A stretch of 33,718 bases of DNA from JACMNW01 sp043721855 (lineage in GTDB: Bacteria > Pseudomonadota > Alphaproteobacteria > Rhodobacterales > Rhodobacteraceae): assembly GCA_043721855.1 (NCBI GenBank), contig JAYSPY010000065.1:1-33718 (forward strand), read 5' to 3'. Below, piece by piece: positions 16,176-24,792 of this stretch. The translations under genes were made by a program, and so were the position numbers. The notes under the pieces are model-generated. The model was not told the origin of the DNA, did not search any database, and worked only from the letters and a program-made list of their open reading frames with translations. Positions within the stretch are counted from its first letter, which is position 1. Each line of letters begins with the position of its first letter.

Positions 16176-17494
16176 GTGCCCACCTGCAGTGTTGCACCCT
16201 TAATCCCTACCGCCCTATGCGGATAGGGCATTTCAATGCATTTGGCCTTCAATGCGTTCCAGATCGCAAACAGCACCGGGCTTGCGTATTTATGCCACCC
16301 GTCATCAATGCCGTTGTCCCGATATTCCACACCAAAATCAACTGCGCTTTCGCCAAAACCTTTCAATTCGCAATCCGGCCCATAGGGTTTTTGCAAATTA
16401 AATGGCAAGGCTGCCACCGCTGGCTCAATGATTGCGGGCAGACGGTTGATGTCGGTATCATAGCTGACCGAAAACACCGCCTCACAGCGGTTGGCCGATC
16501 CTTGGTCAGAATAATTCACCACCCGCCTGGTGATGAAATGCTCATTCGGCACCACGATCCAGCGGCCGTCAAAGGTTTCCAGAATACAGACGCGCGCGGT
16601 CATCTTAATAATCGTGCCCTTTTCGCCGCCATCAAGTTCGACATAATCGCCAATCGTGGTCTGGCCCGCCAGTAACAAAATCAAGCCTGACACGAAGTTC
16701 GCCGCAATCTGTTGCAATCCCAGGCCCACCCCCACACCCAAAGCACCGCCCAAAACCTCTACCGCCGTCAGATCAATGCCCATAATCGACATCAGCAAAA
16801 GAAACGCCGCGCCGAAAATTGCAATTTCAGCCAGCTTTATCGCCAAAATCCGCGTCGCCGGGCGCAGCACTTCTTGCTTGGTGATGTAGCTTGCACTTTG
16901 CCGGTTTGACCAACTGCCAAGCCAGAACAGCAGCGACCCCGCAACCACTCCCCGGATCAGCGCCATCACAGAAAACTTGATATTGCCCAGTGCAATGATC
17001 GTTTCTTCCAACTGCGCGAAAATATCATCCAACACGCCAAACGCATAAAGCGCCGCCACCGGGATCAGCACATAGCGCCCAAGCAGGCGCAGAAACGGGT
17101 CGGTCAATACATCGCGCACGAACAACCGCGCGGCCAGCAACAAGAATAGCCTTTTGCCAAAGGCAATCAGATCGCCAGACCCAAACAGGCTGCGCGTCAC
17201 CTGTTCGCCCCCGGCGGTAAACGCATAGGCAAGCAGCGGCATCAACAACGGCAACAGCTTTAGCGCAAAGCGCCGCGCGGTGGAAAACAGCGTCTCACGG
17301 CCCTGCAGCGGGGTGATCAGCCTGGTCAAAACCGCCAGCAGGCGCTTGTTGACCAAAACTGCCGCCACAAACGCCAAAGCCAGCACCGCAAACTGCGACC
17401 ATGCCGCCGGGCTGGAAATCCAGCCCCCGGCAATATCGCGCGCTTGCCCAAGCCACGCCATGACGCGCGCACCAAATTCTGATTGCTCTGCCAT
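16172..17494 (-). CDS. Mechanosensitive channel, MscS family
   Basis: A 440-residue inner-membrane protein with start ATG 17494, preceded by GGGGTGA. The open frame extends further upstream, but that part crosses two palindromes and is not protein-like. Several hydrophobic segments lie in the first 270 residues. The MscS pore helix and beta domain are recognised by LGGALGVGVGLGLQQIAANFVSG, then GQTTIGDYVELDGGEKGTIIKM and the TFDGRWIVVPNEHFITRRVVNYS strand region. MscS channels open on membrane tension and save cells from hypo-osmotic shock. The long N-terminal membrane part is like larger YbdG/YnaI-type relatives. It ends four bases into the flavoprotein gene. Confidence 0.92.
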   Translation of the reverse strand: MAEQSEFGARVMAWLGQARDIAGGWISSPAAWSQFAVLALAFVAAVLVNKRLLAVLTRLITPLQGRETLFSTARRFALKLLPLLMPLLAYAFTAGGEQVTRSLFGSGDLIAFGKRLFLLLAARLFVRDVLTDPFLRLLGRYVLIPVAALYAFGVLDDIFAQLEETIIALGNIKFSVMALIRGVVAGSLLFWLGSWSNRQSASYITKQEVLRPATRILAIKLAEIAIFGAAFLLLMSIMGIDLTAVEVLGGALGVGVGLGLQQIAANFVSGLILLLAGQTTIGDYVELDGGEKGTIIKMTARVCILETFDGRWIVVPNEHFITRRVVNYSDQGSANRCEAVFSVSYDTDINRLPAIIEPAVAALPFNLQKPYGPDCELKGFGESAVDFGVEYRDNGIDDGWHKYASPVLFAIWNALKAKCIEMPYPHRAVGIKGATLQVGT

Positions 17495-17677
17495 CTGCGT
17501 CACCCCGTTCGCTTGAGGTTGCCTACGCGCTTGGTCTTGCTGTGTCAAAGCGGCAGAGCTGGCACCCTTGATCGTTCTGGTTTGCCTGCGCATGGTTCCC
17601 AGACGCTGTGCCGCGAAGCCAACACCCCCTGATCCCCCATCCCAACCGCCACAAACGGCGCCTCCCACGCCCGCCAC

Positions 17678-17720
17678 AAAATTCCGCGCGGAATTTTCCA
17701 CGGATTTTGCGCAAAATCCG
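17678..17720. repeat. Two adjacent perfect 20-bp palindromes
   Basis: AAAATTCCGC/GCGGAATTTT occupies 17678-17697 and CGGATTTTGC/GCAAAATCCG occupies 17701-17720, each perfectly self-complementary, with three bases (CCA) between. They lie directly after the stop codon of the SDR gene. Each could fold back in RNA; on the minus strand the second ends in TTTT, so the pair may end SDR transcription. As DNA they could equally be dimer-binding sites. Confidence 0.8.
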
Positions 17721-17729
17721 CATCCTGCC

Positions 17730-18479
17730 CTACCCCACCAAGCCCACAGCCCGCCGCACCGCCCCGTCCCGCAGTGATACTTCTTGCCCTAACCACGCAT
17801 CTGCCGCCACGGAACACATCCACAGCAGCGCCCGCGCAGGCCAATCTGGCGATATATGCACCGAAGGGTCAAGCTGGCTGACCGAGTTAATCCCGCTCGC
17901 CTTGATCGCCACCTGCATATCGGTTGCCACCGTGCCGGGTGACAATCCCATGATCCGCAAGCCATGCGCAGCCTCTTCCACATGCGCCACACGAGTCAGC
18001 ATCGCTGCCCCTGCTTTTGACGCGCAATACGCACTCCACCCCTCCAGCGGATTGTGCGCGGCTCCGGATGATACGGTCAAAATCGTGCCCCCACCTTGCG
18101 CTCGCATGATCGGGATCACACTGCGCATGCCGTAAAACACCCCCTTCAGATTGATATCAATCGCGCGGGCCCAATCCTCAGCCTCCGCATCCGCAATGCG
18201 GGCAATCGGCGCAATCACGCCCGCGTTGTTGATCAGCACATCAACCCGCCCCCAACGCGCCATCACTGCATCTACCGCGCCTGCAACCGCCGATGCATCC
18301 GCCACATCGCAGGGCAAAGCCATTGCATGCCCACCAAGCGCCAAAGCCAGCCCCTGCACGGCATCGCCAGACCGCGCCAAAAGCGCCACCTTCGCCCCAG
18401 CTTGGGCAAAAACCTGCGCCGCCGCCGCACCTATACCCCGACTTGCTCCGCTTATCACCACAACCTTGCCCTGCATCAT
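17730..18479 (-). CDS. Short-chain dehydrogenase/reductase (SDR)
   Basis: A 249-residue classical SDR. The cofactor motif is SGASRGIG at 10-17, NNAG is at 84-87, the catalytic Ser is S138 and the YxxxK pair is Y151/K155 (YCASK). It should be a soluble NAD(P)-dependent oxidoreductase acting on an alcohol or carbonyl; the substrate cannot be told. AAGGATGA precedes the double ATG start. It is divergent from the DUF2125 gene, with 120 bases between, and separated from mscS by 235 bases holding two palindromes. Confidence 0.92.
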   Translation of the reverse strand: MMQGKVVVISGASRGIGAAAAQVFAQAGAKVALLARSGDAVQGLALALGGHAMALPCDVADASAVAGAVDAVMARWGRVDVLINNAGVIAPIARIADAEAEDWARAIDINLKGVFYGMRSVIPIMRAQGGGTILTVSSGAAHNPLEGWSAYCASKAGAAMLTRVAHVEEAAHGLRIMGLSPGTVATDMQVAIKASGINSVSQLDPSVHISPDWPARALLWMCSVAADAWLGQEVSLRDGAVRRAVGLVG

Positions 18480-18538
18480 TCATCCTTCCTTGTCACCAAA
18501 GCGTGTTTCGCCGCCGCCATGCAGTCTTGCGCAGGCTC

Positions 18539-18567
18539 TTGACCCTTAGCCCGAGCCAAATCACAAT
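18539..18567 (+). promoter_or_regulatory. Candidate sigma70-type promoter of the DUF2125 gene
   Basis: TTGACC (18539-18544) and CACAAT (18562-18567) are 17 bases apart, 32 bases before the ATG at 18600. AAAGGATG serves as ribosome site. The -10 box is a weak match, so this is a candidate. Confidence 0.4.
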
Positions 18568-18599
18568 GCGCCAACATAATCTTATGCAAAGGATGCGTT

Positions 18600-20123
18600 A
18601 TGAAAAAATGGCATTTGGCAGGTAGCACGGCTGTCGTTGCCGTTATTTTAGGTATTACATCCGCCTCGGCGCAAGTCTCCCCTGAGGAGGTTTGGCAAAA
18701 CTGGCAAGATATGAGCGCGTCTTATGGACAGCCGATTAAATCCACCTCAGCCACCCGCAATGGCGACACGCTACAAGTCGAAGGCGTGGCGATCACAGCT
18801 GATGACGGCGCGGGCGGCGTTTTTGATGCGCAGATGGGCAGGCTGAACTTCAAAGACCTTGGCGATGGCACCGTCGAAGTGACCATGCAAGACAGCTATC
18901 CAATTGCGATCAAGTCGCCGGCAAGCGACAGCACTGACACGCCAACACATGTGATCATCACCGTCATGCAACCAGGATTAAAGATGATCGCGGGCGGCAG
19001 TGCCACCGAAACCAGCTATGCTATTACCGCGCCGACAATGACCATAAAAGTTGATGAGGCCAAAGGTGCCGCCGCCTCAAGCATGGACAGCAATGTTGAC
19101 ATCACCCTGACAGGGGTCGAGGGCAAATATCTGGTTGCCGGTGCAACCGACACCAAGACCGTCGATAGCACCTTTTTCGTCAAAAGCATGGTTTTGGCAA
19201 TCGATGCAAAAGATACCGCCGAGCCTTTTGATATGACCCTGACCGCCGATGTAGCCGATCTTGCAGGCTCGTCCAAGGGCACATTCCTTGGTCTGGCGGC
19301 GATAGAAAACATGGCAAATGCCTTGAAATCTGGCATGGCTTTGGACACAGGTTTTTCTTATGGCAAGACCACACTTGATGTGAACGTCACTGACAAGACG
19401 GGCCTTACCCACATCACCAGCGCCGCAGACAGTGGCAGCTTGACACTGGCGTTGGACAAAACCCGCCTCGCCTACGGACTTGCCGGCAAGGGTATGGTGT
19501 TTACCGTAAGTGGCCCGGAAATTCCGATTCCCGAAGTTAAGGTGTCCTATTCCGAAGTGCTGTTCAACTTGTTGATGCCGGTATCCAAATCCGATCTGCC
19601 AGAAGACTTTTCCTTCACCACCAAGATCATCGATCTGGCTGTGTCTGATGACATCTGGGCAATGTTTGACCCCACAGGTGCCCTGCCACATGATCCGGCG
19701 ACACTCGTTCTTGATGCCAAGGGCAAAGCCAGACTGACCGTCGATATTGTGGATGAAGCAGCGATCAAGGCGCTGGGCGACGCGCCTCCCGGTGAATTGC
19801 ATGCGCTTGATCTGACCGAGCTTAAGGCAAAAATCGCCGGCACCGAACTGACGGGCACTGGCGCGTTGACCTTCGATAACTCTGATCTGACCACGTTTCA
19901 GGGTATGCCAGTGCCAACTGGCACGATCAATCTGAAACTTGTCGGCGCAAATACCCTGCTTGATAAACTGATCGCCATGGGCCTTTTGGCCGAAGAGCAG
20001 GTGATGGGCTTTCGCATGATGATGCCGATGTTCACTGTTGCTGGCGAAGGGCCCGATACCCTGACTTCCACGTTGGAATTCAAGGACAAAGGTTTCTACG
20101 CCAACGGTCAACGCCTGCAATAA
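18600..20123 (+). CDS. DUF2125 family exported protein
   Basis: A 507-residue protein with a Sec signal (MKKWHLAGSTAVVAVILGIT, cleaved near ASA-Q). The mature part is a long beta-rich chain with almost no cysteine, for example GRLNFKDLGDGTVEVTMQDS and LNLLMP-like segments later (LFNLLMPVSKSDLPEDFSF). Size, signal and these segments agree with DUF2125, a family found in Rhodobacterales and relatives; its job is unknown. AsmA-like or periplasmic bridge-like folds are conceivable because of the repeated beta pattern, but this is speculation. It has its own candidate promoter and a strong terminator, so it is probably monocistronic. Confidence 0.8.
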   Translation: MKKWHLAGSTAVVAVILGITSASAQVSPEEVWQNWQDMSASYGQPIKSTSATRNGDTLQVEGVAITADDGAGGVFDAQMGRLNFKDLGDGTVEVTMQDSYPIAIKSPASDSTDTPTHVIITVMQPGLKMIAGGSATETSYAITAPTMTIKVDEAKGAAASSMDSNVDITLTGVEGKYLVAGATDTKTVDSTFFVKSMVLAIDAKDTAEPFDMTLTADVADLAGSSKGTFLGLAAIENMANALKSGMALDTGFSYGKTTLDVNVTDKTGLTHITSAADSGSLTLALDKTRLAYGLAGKGMVFTVSGPEIPIPEVKVSYSEVLFNLLMPVSKSDLPEDFSFTTKIIDLAVSDDIWAMFDPTGALPHDPATLVLDAKGKARLTVDIVDEAAIKALGDAPPGELHALDLTELKAKIAGTELTGTGALTFDNSDLTTFQGMPVPTGTINLKLVGANTLLDKLIAMGLLAEEQVMGFRMMMPMFTVAGEGPDTLTSTLEFKDKGFYANGQRLQ

Positions 20124-20142
20124 CCGCGCAGCTGCGTCCGGC

Positions 20143-20170
20143 AAGGCCCCCGCACCACCGGGGGCCTTTT
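20143..20170 (+). terminator. Rho-independent terminator after the DUF2125 gene
   Basis: AAGGCCCCCG (20143-20152), loop CACCAC, CGGGGGCCTT (20159-20168), followed by TT. A perfect ten-pair stem 20 bases past the stop. Confidence 0.88.
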
Positions 20171-20245
20171 GCTTTCTGCCCCGCCAAGGCTTGCACCCAC
20201 CCCCCTGCCGGACTACCTGCCTAACTGCACATGAAGGATCACCCG

Positions 20246-21589
20246 ATGCCCGCCACCCTGCAAGATTTGACCCATGCTTTGCTCGATGCCGCCCTGCGCG
20301 CCGGGGCCGATGCCGCCGATGCGCTGGCGATGGATGGCGCGTCGATTGGCATTGATCTGCGGGCAGGGGCGCTTGAAAAGGCAGAACGGGCCGAGGGCAC
20401 CGATATGGGCCTGCGCGTGTTGATCGGCGGGCGGCAGGCCTGCGTATCGGTATCCGACACCTCGCCCGCCACGATTCTGGCCGTGGCAGAACGCGCCGTT
20501 GCCATGGCCCGTGAAGCCCCCGAAGACCCTTATGTTGGCCTCGCTACCGCAGACCAGATCACGCGGGCCTGGGATTTGGCCGCCCTCGATATGACAGACC
20601 CCACGCCCGAACCCAGCGCGGCCACCTTGGAAGAAACCGCCCGCCGGGCCGAGGCCGCCGCCATGTCCGCAACTGGCATAACCCAGGTTGAGGCGTCTGC
20701 CAGCTATTGGCGGCGCGACATGCATCTGGCCGCCACCAACGGCTTTTCCGGCGGCTACGGACGCACCGGGCATTCGATATCAGCCGTGGCCTTCACCGGG
20801 TCCGGCACGGGGATGGAACGTGATTGGGCAGCCGAAGGACGCACCTACCTTGCCGAATTGCCATCAGCCGAAGAAATAGGCCACCAAGCCGCAACCCGCG
20901 CGTTGGAACGTGTCGGTGCCACCAAACCCAAGACCGGAACTTATTCCGTGGTCTATGACGAACGGGTATCCTCATCCCTCATCGGCCATCTCCTGTCCGC
21001 CATCAACGGCAATGCCATCTCGCGGGGCGCGTCGTGGTTGCTGAACGGGATGGATAGCCAAGTACTGCCCGAACACCTGTCGCTAACCGAAGACCCGCAC
21101 CGCCCCCGCATGTCTGGCTCGCGCCCGTTTGATGCCGAAGGCCTGCCCACCACTAAGCGCACGATCGTTGATGCAGGCATCTTGCGCACCTGGACGCTGG
21201 ACCTTGCCACCGCCCGCAAACTTGGCCTCACCTCCACCGCCAACGCCGCACGCGGGCCATCATCGCCGCCGTCGCCCTCCACCTCCAACATCGACCTGAG
21301 CCCCGGCACCCACAGCCGCGCCGACCTGATCCGCGATATGGGCACGGGGCTGCTGATCACCTCGATGATCGGCTCCACCATCAACCCCACCACGGGCGAT
21401 TATTCGCGCGGGGCATCCGGGTTTTGGGTGGAGAACGGCGAGATCCTGTATCCCGTCAACGAATGCACCATCGCCGGAAACCTGCGCGATATGTTGAAGC
21501 GCATCATTCCTGCCAACGATGCCCGCGCGCACCTGTCGATGCGCGTGCCCAGCCTGCTGGTCGAAGGCATGATCCTTGCCGGCGCATGA
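20246..21589 (+). CDS. pmbA: Metalloprotease-related protein PmbA/TldE
   Basis: A 447-residue soluble protein. I start at ATG 20246, which has AAGGA seven bases upstream (itself following another ATG at 20231). PmbA/TldE forms a protease with TldD that trims peptides such as microcin B17 precursors and degrades CcdA in E. coli. Family marks seen are EGTDMGLRVLIGGRQACVSVSD, the GFSGGYGRTGHSIS segment, and near the C-terminus STANAARG...TSNIDLSPG and INPTTGDYSRGASGFWVENGE-like residues (INPTTGDYSRGASGFWVENG). The TldE partner lacks the HExxxH zinc site of TldD, and none is visible here. tldD is not in the window. It overlaps the next gene by 14 bases. Confidence 0.93.
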   Translation: MPATLQDLTHALLDAALRAGADAADALAMDGASIGIDLRAGALEKAERAEGTDMGLRVLIGGRQACVSVSDTSPATILAVAERAVAMAREAPEDPYVGLATADQITRAWDLAALDMTDPTPEPSAATLEETARRAEAAAMSATGITQVEASASYWRRDMHLAATNGFSGGYGRTGHSISAVAFTGSGTGMERDWAAEGRTYLAELPSAEEIGHQAATRALERVGATKPKTGTYSVVYDERVSSSLIGHLLSAINGNAISRGASWLLNGMDSQVLPEHLSLTEDPHRPRMSGSRPFDAEGLPTTKRTIVDAGILRTWTLDLATARKLGLTSTANAARGPSSPPSPSTSNIDLSPGTHSRADLIRDMGTGLLITSMIGSTINPTTGDYSRGASGFWVENGEILYPVNECTIAGNLRDMLKRIIPANDARAHLSMRVPSLLVEGMILAGA

Positions 21590-22352
21590 TCTGGCTCTGC
21601 TGACCCATGCTGCCCGTGCTGCGGGCGACATCGCCCTGCGGTTCTGGCGGCAATCGCCGCAGGTTTGGGAAAAGCCGGATGGCACCGGCCCGGTGACAGA
21701 GGCGGATTTGGCGGTGAATGCCATGCTGCGCGATACCTTGCGCGCCGCCCGCCCCGGCTATGGCTGGCTGTCCGAAGAAGACGCGGATACCCCGGCCCGG
21801 CTGTCCACCACCCGTCAGTTCATCATCGACCCGATAGATGGCACACGGGCGTTTATGGCAGGCGAAGAGGCGTTTGCCCATTCGCTGGCCATTGCGGAAA
21901 ATGGTGCTGTGATCGCAGGCGTGGTTTACCTGCCCGCGCTGGACCGTCTTTACACCGCCACCGTCATTGGCCCCGCACTGAAAGATGGCGAAGTCATGCA
22001 CGCCAGCACCTGCACTAAGGTTGAAGGGGCCACGCTACTAACCACCCCGCCAAATCTGGCCCCTCAGCATTGGCCCGGCGGCGTGCCCGCCATCAAGCGC
22101 AGCTTTCGCACATCGCTTGCCTACCGTTTGTGCTTGGTTGCCGAAGGCAGGCATGACGGGATGCTGACCCTGCGCGATGCGTGGGAATGGGATATTGCGG
22201 CAGGTGCCCTGATCGCTGCCCGCGCTGGGGCCACGGTTTCAGACCGCCACAACCAACCGCTGCATTTCAACACACCGGATGCAAAAAGGCCGGGGGTGCT
22301 GGCAGCAGCCCCCGGCCTTCATGCAGGCCTAATGGCCCGGTTAAAGGGCTGA
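21576..22352 (+). CDS. Inositol-monophosphatase-family phosphatase, CysQ-like
   Basis: A 258-residue enzyme of the lithium-sensitive phosphatase fold. Metal sites are visible: EE at 67-68 in WLSEED, DPIDGT at 85-90 (motif 1) and WEWDIAAG near residue 205 (motif 2). In Rhodobacteraceae such genes next to pmbA are usually annotated as 3'(2'),5'-bisphosphate nucleotidase CysQ, which removes the PAP by-product of sulphate assimilation, but inositol or other phosphate substrates cannot be excluded. It starts inside pmbA (14-base overlap), so translation is coupled. The last codons contain a hairpin that serves as terminator for the convergent helicase gene. Confidence 0.87.
   Translation: MPAHDLALLTHAARAAGDIALRFWRQSPQVWEKPDGTGPVTEADLAVNAMLRDTLRAARPGYGWLSEEDADTPARLSTTRQFIIDPIDGTRAFMAGEEAFAHSLAIAENGAVIAGVVYLPALDRLYTATVIGPALKDGEVMHASTCTKVEGATLLTTPPNLAPQHWPGGVPAIKRSFRTSLAYRLCLVAEGRHDGMLTLRDAWEWDIAAGALIAARAGATVSDRHNQPLHFNTPDAKRPGVLAAAPGLHAGLMARLKG
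22283..22319 (-). terminator. Terminator of the helicase gene, inside the 3' end of the cysQ-like gene
   Basis: AAGGCCGGGGG and CCCCCGGCCTT form a perfect 11-pair stem around a 13-base loop (arms within 22286-22319). Five A on the plus strand just before it give a T run after the hairpin on the minus strand, 41 bases past the helicase stop. It is coding sequence of the convergent phosphatase gene at the same time. Confidence 0.8.
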
Positions 22353-22359
22353 TCAGCCC

Positions 22360-24789
22360 TTACTTTTTCTTCGGTGGCACGAACCGCTTGCTGGTATCGG
22401 TTGCCGGTGCGCCCTTTGGCTTGGCAAAGGCAGGTTTGCCCGCTGGTTTACCGAAAGACTTGCCCTCGCCCGAGTGCGACTTGAACCCCGCCGCCCGTGC
22501 AGGCCGCGCATCAGCTGCCGCCCCACCACCATGCGATTTGAATGCCGCTGACCGGGGCGCTGCCCCCGCAGGCTTGCCGCCCACCGCCCAACGTGGTTTT
22601 GCCGCCGCATCACCGCTTGGTGCTACATCACGGCGTGCATAAGGCTTCGCGCCCGCATCATCACGCTTTGCATAGGGCTTTGCCCCTGTATCATCACGCT
22701 TCACATAAGGCTTCGCCGCAGAGTCTTCGCGACGCGCGTAGGGCTTGGCACCCTCTTCACGTTTTGCATAGGGCTTCGCCGCATCGTCGCGTTTTGCATA
22801 AGGCTTCGCCGCATCGTCGCGCTTTACATAGGGCTTCGCCCCATCTTCACGCTTGGCATAGGGCTTTGGGGCCGCATCAGACCGTGGAGCATAGGGCTTT
22901 TTCGGCCCGTCTTCGCGCTTGGCCCCATCATCCCGCTTGGCATAGGGCTTGCGCGGCGCATCTTCGCGCGGCGCGGCAGGCTTTGCTTCTTGATCGTCAC
23001 GCGGAGCCCATGGCTTGTCAAACCCGGTCGGAGGTGTGTCTTCCACCAGACGCGGCGGTTTTGGCACATAGGCAGGCTTGTCCGCCCGGGGCGCGCGTGG
23101 GGCGTCATCGGCATCACGACGGGGTGCCGCACGGGGCTTTGACGGCGCTGGCCGTGGGGCCCGTTCCGTGCGCTCGGCACGCTCTGCGAAATTCCGCTCT
23201 GGCCGGTCCATCGACGGCTCGCCGTCCATCCGGGTCATCACAACGCCCGCTTCCAGATCAAGCGTTTTGCCGAACTTGGGTGCCACGGCCTTGCCGATCT
23301 GCACGAACGTTTCGTTTTCCTGCACGCGGATGGCACCAATTTCGTTCTTGGTGATGTCGCCCGCCTCACAAATCTTTGGCAACAGCCACCGCGCTTCGGC
23401 CCGGCCAGCCCGGCCCACCGACAGGGTAAACCAGACTGACTCGCCAAATTCAGACCGTTCCCGCGCCGCCGGGGCCGCAGCGCCGACGTCTTGCAACACC
23501 TCGGGTGCAGACCGCCCTTCGCGCCACAACCGCACAAATGCTGCGGCGGCCTGTTCCGCACCAAACCGTTCCAGCACAATCGCCACCATCGCGGAATCAT
23601 CACCCACGCCAGCGGTCAGTGCCGGATGATCCAGCAATCGCATATCATCGCGGGTGGAGACTTCTTCGGCGGACGGGGCCTTTGCCCATTCCGCCACAAC
23701 CTTGGCGCCTTGCAGCAACCGCTGCGCCTTCTTGAATTCCGCAGGCGACACGATCAGCGCCGATACGCCCTTCGACCCCGCCCGCCCGGTCCGGCCAGAC
23801 CTATGCAACAGCGTTTCAGAATTGCTTGGCAAATCGGCATGGATCACCAGATCAAGGCCGGGAAGGTCAATCCCCCGCGCGGCCACGTCGGTCGCGATAC
23901 ACACCCGCGCACGACCATCGCGCAACGCCTGCAAGGCGTGCGTGCGTTCCTGTTGCGAAAGCTCTCCCGACAACGCCACCACCTGAAAGCCACGGTTGCC
24001 CATGCGCGCCAGCAGATGGTTCACCGCCACACGGGTCTTGCAAAACACAAGGGCAGAGCGCGCTTCATAAAACCGCAGCAAATTGAAAATCGCATGTTCG
24101 CGGTCACGCACCGTCACACTCAGCGCGCGGTATTCGATATCGACATGCTGGCGCGCCTCGCCCGCCGTCTGAATGCGCAGGGCATTGCGCTGGAAATCCT
24201 TGGCGAGTTCGGCAATCGCTTTCGGCACGGTTGCCGAAAACATCAGGGTGCGCCGGTCTTCCGGCGCTGCCTGCAGAATGAATTCCAGATCTTCGCGGAA
24301 CCCCAGATCAAGCATTTCATCCGCTTCGTCCAACACCGCCGCGCGCAGGCCAGACAGATCGAGCGACCGCCGCTCGATATGGTCACGCAGACGCCCCGGC
24401 GTGCCGACAACAATATGCGCGCCCCGGTCCAACGCCCGCTTTTCGGTGCGGTAATCCATGCCGCCGACGCAGGTCGCGATCAGCGCACCGGATTCGCCGT
24501 ATAGCCAATCCAACTCGCGCGCCACCTGCAACGCCAGTTCCCGCGTCGGGGCCACAATCAGTGCCAGCGGCACGTCGGCAAACAGCAACCGTTCCGCGCC
24601 GCGCAGCAATTCATCCGCAATCGCGATGCCAAAAGCCACCGTCTTGCCAGACCCGGTCTGTGCCGATACCAGCAAGTCGCGCCCGGCAACATCGTCGCCC
24701 AGCATCGCTTCCTGCACAGGGGTCAGGGCCGAATAGCCCTTAGCTGTCAAGGCCGCTGCCAAAGGCGCGGCTATACCAAATTCGTTCAT
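22360..24789 (-). CDS. DEAD-box RNA helicase with DbpA-type domain and repetitive tail
   Basis: About 809 residues from ATG 24789 (ATG 24792 is one codon earlier); the open frame goes to 24915 but MNEFGIAAPLAAALTAKGYS is the natural start. Motif I is AQTGSGKT at 43-50; then PTRELALQVA, TPGRL, DEADEMLDLGF and FSATVP mark RecA domain 1. VFCKTRVAVNHLLARM, ATDVAARGIDLP and HRSGRTGRAG mark domain 2. Near residues 470-540 a DbpA-type RNA-binding domain is seen (VGRAGRAEARWLLPKICEAGD, then IGAIRVQENETFVQIGK). The rest is a long basic, disordered tail with ten KPYx repeats (residues about 614-721). Such helicases remodel rRNA and mRNA structure, often in ribosome assembly or in the cold. It looks monocistronic. 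Confidence 0.93.
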   Translation of the reverse strand: MNEFGIAAPLAAALTAKGYSALTPVQEAMLGDDVAGRDLLVSAQTGSGKTVAFGIAIADELLRGAERLLFADVPLALIVAPTRELALQVARELDWLYGESGALIATCVGGMDYRTEKRALDRGAHIVVGTPGRLRDHIERRSLDLSGLRAAVLDEADEMLDLGFREDLEFILQAAPEDRRTLMFSATVPKAIAELAKDFQRNALRIQTAGEARQHVDIEYRALSVTVRDREHAIFNLLRFYEARSALVFCKTRVAVNHLLARMGNRGFQVVALSGELSQQERTHALQALRDGRARVCIATDVAARGIDLPGLDLVIHADLPSNSETLLHRSGRTGRAGSKGVSALIVSPAEFKKAQRLLQGAKVVAEWAKAPSAEEVSTRDDMRLLDHPALTAGVGDDSAMVAIVLERFGAEQAAAAFVRLWREGRSAPEVLQDVGAAAPAARERSEFGESVWFTLSVGRAGRAEARWLLPKICEAGDITKNEIGAIRVQENETFVQIGKAVAPKFGKTLDLEAGVVMTRMDGEPSMDRPERNFAERAERTERAPRPAPSKPRAAPRRDADDAPRAPRADKPAYVPKPPRLVEDTPPTGFDKPWAPRDDQEAKPAAPREDAPRKPYAKRDDGAKREDGPKKPYAPRSDAAPKPYAKREDGAKPYVKRDDAAKPYAKRDDAAKPYAKREEGAKPYARREDSAAKPYVKRDDTGAKPYAKRDDAGAKPYARRDVAPSGDAAAKPRWAVGGKPAGAAPRSAAFKSHGGGAAADARPARAAGFKSHSGEGKSFGKPAGKPAFAKPKGAPATDTSKRFVPPKKK
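22627..22950 (-). repeat. In-frame tandem repeats coding the helicase tail
   Basis: Ten copies of a 10-11 residue unit, consensus KPYAKRDDGA, are coded in a row with small changes (KPYVKRDDAA, KPYAKREEGA, KPYARREDSAA). At DNA level the unit of 30-33 bases is highly similar between neighbours (for example around 22760-22850), so copy number can vary by slippage or unequal exchange. The repeats give a strongly charged, aromatic-spaced low-complexity segment. Confidence 0.9.
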
Positions 24790-24792
24790 CAT

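Noticed and set aside
17495..17701. N-terminal extension of the MscS gene
   Set aside because: It runs through the tandem palindromes and is Gly/Gln-rich without family similarity; ATG 17494 gives a normal start.
19077..20144. Minus-strand open frame of 355 residues opposite the DUF2125 gene
   Set aside because: The plus-strand gene has signal peptide, ribosome site and terminator; the antisense frame has none.
22627..22950. Regular 30-33 base repeats that could suggest a CRISPR array
   Set aside because: The repeats are contiguous, in frame and without unique spacers; they code the helicase tail.
22542..23354. Long plus-strand open frame opposite the helicase tail
   Set aside because: It is antisense to the tandem repeats; the apparent protein is His/Ala-rich low complexity produced by the repeat units.
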